Assembly: GCA_050084515.1 (NCBI GenBank)
Contig: CM114275.1
Location: 11,842,001-11,906,000 of the forward strand
Length of the DNA: 64,000 nucleotides
Direction: 5' to 3'
From: Blasia pusilla
Lineage: Eukaryota; Marchantiophyta; Marchantiopsida; Blasiales
Below the pieces are notes generated by a model. That model was not told where the DNA came from and searched no databases. It saw nothing but the letters and a program-made list of their open reading frames with translations. A program made the translations under genes and the position numbers. This document shows positions 60,561-64,000 of this stretch, piece by piece. Position 1 is the stretch's first letter. The number at the start of each line of letters is the position of its first letter.

Positions 60561-61965
60561 TTGCATCCAACTGCAAACTCTAATCTCCTCCACGTGCAGT
60601 TTCCTGAACCAAGCTTAATGCCGTGGCTATCATCTCCTGGGATATTTGCAAAACATCCCAAGAAGTCCAAGGGTGTCTCTCCCAATCATCTTTGGAATAT
60701 CGATCTCCTTGGATCTCGCCCCCAACCACTGCCTCAACCGTCTCGATAGGCATGCGGCTCACCAACGTAACAGTTGTGATTTGTCGCATCCTCAAACGAT
60801 ACTGCTCAACTACTCCCAAGCTGAAAATCCATGTCACGCAATTCAGGTCCATCGCCTGACCCAAGACATGACGTCGTGATGCCTCTGATAGTGATGGTAC
60901 TAATGTCACTCTTGTGGGGAATCCCATCGCTCGCTCTCGCTCATAGGCGGTAGGCTCCACCAACCGCTGTACCTGGTCATCCCAAACCAAGCCAGGTCCG
61001 GCCTCCTTGAATGCATAGGAAGCGGGAAAACTCACCAATGTGGGAAAGGCTATCCGTGGCATGCCAATCATGTTGACCACAGTCAAGGGAGGTTGATCAT
61101 TGTGCCATACTACTTGTGACCGACGACATGTATCCAGAATATAATCCACCAATAAATGGTTGGGGCGCTCCACTCTCACATACGTCCTCCGCAAATCTTA
61201 TGTGGCACCACGTTGGTCCACCAAAGACGCGAGCAATGTGCTCTTGAACCTACACTCTCCGCATCCAACAATATTGCCGGGCCGATCCATACGCGCACCT
61301 AATGTACACTCGTCATCCCGCGGGACCTAAAATCACCCAAAATCGGCACATTCTCCAGAATGTATGCTAGAGAACGGGACTGATGCTCCTGCAAGTGTCG
61401 CAAGATCTGCATCATCTCCCAAAACAACGTGGATTGAGTGTCAACCAACCCGCTATCTCGTCCAACACTTGACAACCAACCAACAATGACCAAATGTATG
61501 GTCCCTACCTACTCCAAGTCCTGTGCCCCCCATCAATGAAATGTACCTGGATAAGGAACTCTGGTATCCTTGGACACCGGACATAGAAAACAAGTCGGAA
61601 AATCAGAGGCGTAAGTGCACCACATGGTGAAGTGAAGCGCGCCTTGCAACATCATCAATCTCAATGTACAGGTACTACTGCACGTGCACTCATGCCTCCA
61701 AAATAGCAGCTAAGCCAGTGCTGATCCCTCCAAAGAGATCCAACACGCGAATACCCTCCTCTAAGATGCGCTCCACAATCGGGATGGTGTCCAAAGGGGT
61801 CATAGTTGCACTTCTGGCTATCTCGGTTTCTTTTGATCCGTCAAGTTCTAGTGCAAACGCCTCACTCAACGTCGTCTGCACGTACTCCTTCACCAAGCGT
61901 CGGAGCTCCTCACTCGAGCCCCACAGTGGCACCTCTCCTTCATGGAATGATGCGGCTACCAAACA
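60561..61965 (-). pseudogene. Cytosine-5 DNA methyltransferase domain, copy B
   Basis: This is the homologue of the copy A domain, in the same place between protease and reverse transcriptase. Motif I reads IRVLDLFGGISTGLAAILEA (61693-61752). Motif IV is damaged: HLVIVGWLSSVGRDSGLVD lacks Pro-Cys-Gln, so the catalytic Cys is gone. Motif VI YILENVPILG (ENV at 61347-61355), motif VIII VGSRAHCSRLWWTNVVP (near 61210-61260), motif IX YERERAMGF (60919-60945) and motif X VLGQAMDLNCVTWIFSLG remain. A 204-codon open frame (60580-61194) covers motifs IX and X. Frame changes occur between motifs I and IV and near 61197, with several stops. It is inactive, but it confirms the domain as a family trait. 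Confidence 0.87.
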
Positions 61966-62180
61966 CTCCTCTTCTTAGAAGTGTCAAAGGCAGGTGTATC
62001 TTCTGCATGGACATGTCCCTCAATCAAGTAACAAGGCCACGTGATGGCGCTGGTGAATGCTGCTACTATCGCCATCTCTCCTGGCCGTCGCTCGATCACT
62101 CCATCCATGAATCGAACGGGTAATGAACTAAGTCGCCCATCACCGAACTGCCATCCTGGTCTGTAGGATGCTGACTCCTC

Positions 62181-62960
62181 CTAGTAATCCACGGAAAACC
62201 CCATCGGGTACGACACTGATGCACCAACCAAGACGTCATAGGACTCCGCATTGATCACTATCGCCTTGGCTTGCACCACCAACTCATCTGTAGGATGTCC
62301 AAGGCAAATCCTCACCATGATCTCATGTCGGGTGATAAATTGTGTGGTACTCGCTTCACCCAAGGATGTTTGTATCTTGAATGGACAACGCTCCACATCG
62401 GCCCTCGTCAGGCCCAAACCCGTGAATGCCGCCTTCCCCAACATCAGGGGTTGCGCTCATGAATCTAACAAGACAAGCTATGAAAAAAACAAATGTAACA
62501 CCACTCCCCGATTATCTAACAACACAACACCAAGAGCAACCATGGCATGCTCTATCGTGAGTCTAGCGAGCATCTCCGCCATCCTAACAATCGTAACTTG
62601 CCATGAATCTAAGGTGGACGGCCTGAGCATGAGCTCCAAGGGCAGGTCCATCACCTCTGAACGTGATGCGGGAACATCCTCTCCACACTCGCATAGCGTA
62701 GCGGCCAGCCGAAAAACCTTGGCGGACGTACCTCCCAATGTCATAACATTGGAAGCAGAAAACAACGGAGTAGGGTATACCATCGTGGCTTCCCCCAACA
62801 TTGTACTCAGCACATGCTCCTCACGAGCATTAGCAATGAGAGTCGTCGCACTCGCTTCTCCCATCGCCCTCTGTGCCTGCATACCAACAACATTAACTCT
62901 CCGGGACCTTTGATCAGGATCCATCGATCGGGTCCTCATGGCCTCTGACAACGTGAGAGA
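62181..62960 (-). pseudogene. Aspartic protease and linkers, copy B
   Basis: The active site reads LLDS, then a TGA at 62457-62459, then AQPLMLGKAAF. Copy A has Gly at this position, so the DSG motif is broken by a stop. Downstream are RHEIMVRICLGHPTDELVVQ and DVLVGASVSYPMGFSVDY. Upstream, 62478-62951 is an open linker (157 codons) in the same frame. Confidence 0.8.
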
Positions 62961-63775
62961 CTAAGGAAGCCTGGTCTGTTTCTTGGCTTCCCCTCTATGT
63001 GGATCCATCTCTACAACGACTCCACGTATAGCAACAATGGTTGCTTCCAACGGGAAAATCACGCACATCCAGCCAAGATCCTCCATATCTCCGGCTGCTC
63101 CATAAACTTCGATGCCACGGATCCGGTATCGGGTAACCTTAATGCCACAGTGGCAATATGCTGCTGTAGCTGTTGTATCTGAGCAGCCATCCTAGTCTCA
63201 CACCCGACGTCTACCTCGACAAGTCTAGGTGGCGGAACTCTAACTCCTCCACGAGCAACTCCACCACCTCCTCGGGAAAATTTAGCTCCTCGTCCCCTAA
63301 CGGGACTACCTAGTACACGACCTCTAGGCCCATCCAGACCGACAACTTGCTGTGGTACCTTTTTTGGCCCTCAGTGTGGACGTAACTCAGGGTGTAAGCT
63401 GAAACACCTGGTGCGTGTGTGATCGTACCTTTGACAATAGTCACATTGATAAACTCCTGGTGCAATACCATCTCCTCCTCCATGCTGAGGCACCCATCCA
63501 TAACCCTGACGAGTGCAATCGCGCTGGTGATGGGCTCCACCACATGCCCAACAAATAATCGCAAGCGGCTGCTATTGAGCCGTATATGATGGCGCAAGTT
63601 TGTGTGGCACGGCCTCTCGGTATCCTCCCTGAGCTCGTGGTGCCACAAACTTCTCTCGAAATCCACGTTGCAGCACTGGTGGTGTAGGCAATCATGATTG
63701 CTCTCACCTAGAACCCATGGTGGCTACGCTCTCCTCCGCCATGTTGCGCTCAATGTTCTCGCCAATTGTAAAAAC
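62961..63775 (-). pseudogene. Gag C-terminal part with two zinc knuckles, copy B
   Basis: Zinc knuckles are CWACGGAHHQRDC (63515-63553) and CDYCQRYDHTRTRC (63404-63445), as in copy A. Upstream (63720-63775) the reading NIERNMAEESVATMGSR matches copy A NMSEEQVVTTGF. The capsid part of gag is absent. Integrase sequence is joined directly at about 63775. The stretch 62990-63400 is a poorly conserved linker with stops. Confidence 0.75.
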
Positions 63776-64000
63776 ATCTCCATGATGGAACCTCCTAATC
63801 CCTGGACGATAACCTCGTCCACAAATGGTCGCCTACCTCAATGTATCTCTATGTTGAGCAATAGCTAAGTTCTCAAAGGCCAGAGGCATAACTCTACGAA
63901 AAACCTCCGCCCTCTGAGAACATGCTTGTACCCACATATCTAGATCATCAAGATCTAACACCTCCGCCATGTCACGTCAAATGGCAGCAGGTAAATTTGG
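63776..64000 (-). pseudogene. Ty3/gypsy integrase C-terminal part joined to gag
   Basis: From 64000 down the minus strand reads RDMAEVLDLDDLDMWVQACS, then RAEVFRRVMPLAFENLAI and YRPGIRRFHHGD. This matches copy A (172-290) and the usual gypsy integrase C-terminus. It ends abruptly at about 63775, where gag sequence begins in the same reading direction and frame. One TAG lies near 63836. The sequence continues beyond the window. Confidence 0.8.

Noticed and set aside
63310-63707. 118- and 88-codon minus-strand frames at 63310-63707
   Set aside because: They are in different frames from the zinc knuckles, which mark the true gag frame.

Overview
The window is plant nuclear DNA. It carries two intron-bearing host genes, and almost everything else is decayed transposable elements. 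The host-gene sequences, BED/TTF-type hAT transposases, an L1-like LINE, a Helitron and Ty3/gypsy elements all fit a land plant. The mix would suit a non-seed plant (bryophyte, lycophyte or fern), but I cannot name the species from sequence alone.

Layout: 0.2-7.9 kb is a minus-strand Ty3/gypsy element (copy A: gag with two zinc knuckles, protease, cytosine methyltransferase, reverse transcriptase, RNase H, integrase) with two tandem LTR-like repeats at its 5' end. 7.9-10.2 kb holds a direct-repeat pair that may be a non-autonomous LTR element. 12.5-15.0 kb has a SINE-like unit and a nearly complete hAT transposase. 15.8-16.3 kb is a 166-bp tandem repeat. 18.0-19.5 kb is the complete gene for ribosomal protein P0 (minus strand, four exons). 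22.5-24.0 kb is a second, unrelated gypsy integrase. 26.2-27.7 kb is a 755-bp tandem duplication. Roughly 31-40.5 kb is a G-poor block with a Helitron Rep/helicase, a trihelix-type gene fragment on the opposite strand and three (CT)n tracts. 41.4-44.7 kb is a complete seven-exon SLC25 carrier gene (plus strand). 48.4-54.5 kb is a second hAT relic split by a minus-strand LINE. 54.8-58.6 kb is an array of about 22 copies of a ~180-bp satellite. 59.4-59.66 kb holds palindromic repeats. 60.1-64.0 kb is a second copy (B) of the first gypsy family, running off the window.

The most notable system is the gypsy family at both ends. Between protease and reverse transcriptase it carries a cytosine-5 DNA methyltransferase domain: motif I, a PCQ catalytic loop, an ENV motif, an RxxRP-type motif VIII, and motifs IX/X. 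In copy A the zinc knuckles, protease, methyltransferase and reverse transcriptase all lie in one reading frame, so the enzyme looks like a built-in part of the gag-pol polyprotein and not a chance insertion. Copy B has the same arrangement but has lost the PCQ loop. Both copies are broken by stops, so the active enzyme must be sought in intact relatives elsewhere in the genome.

The two host genes look intact and encode a ribosomal stalk protein and a membrane carrier. They are not functionally linked to each other or to the elements as far as the sequence shows. All other coding traces are fragments or pseudogenes.
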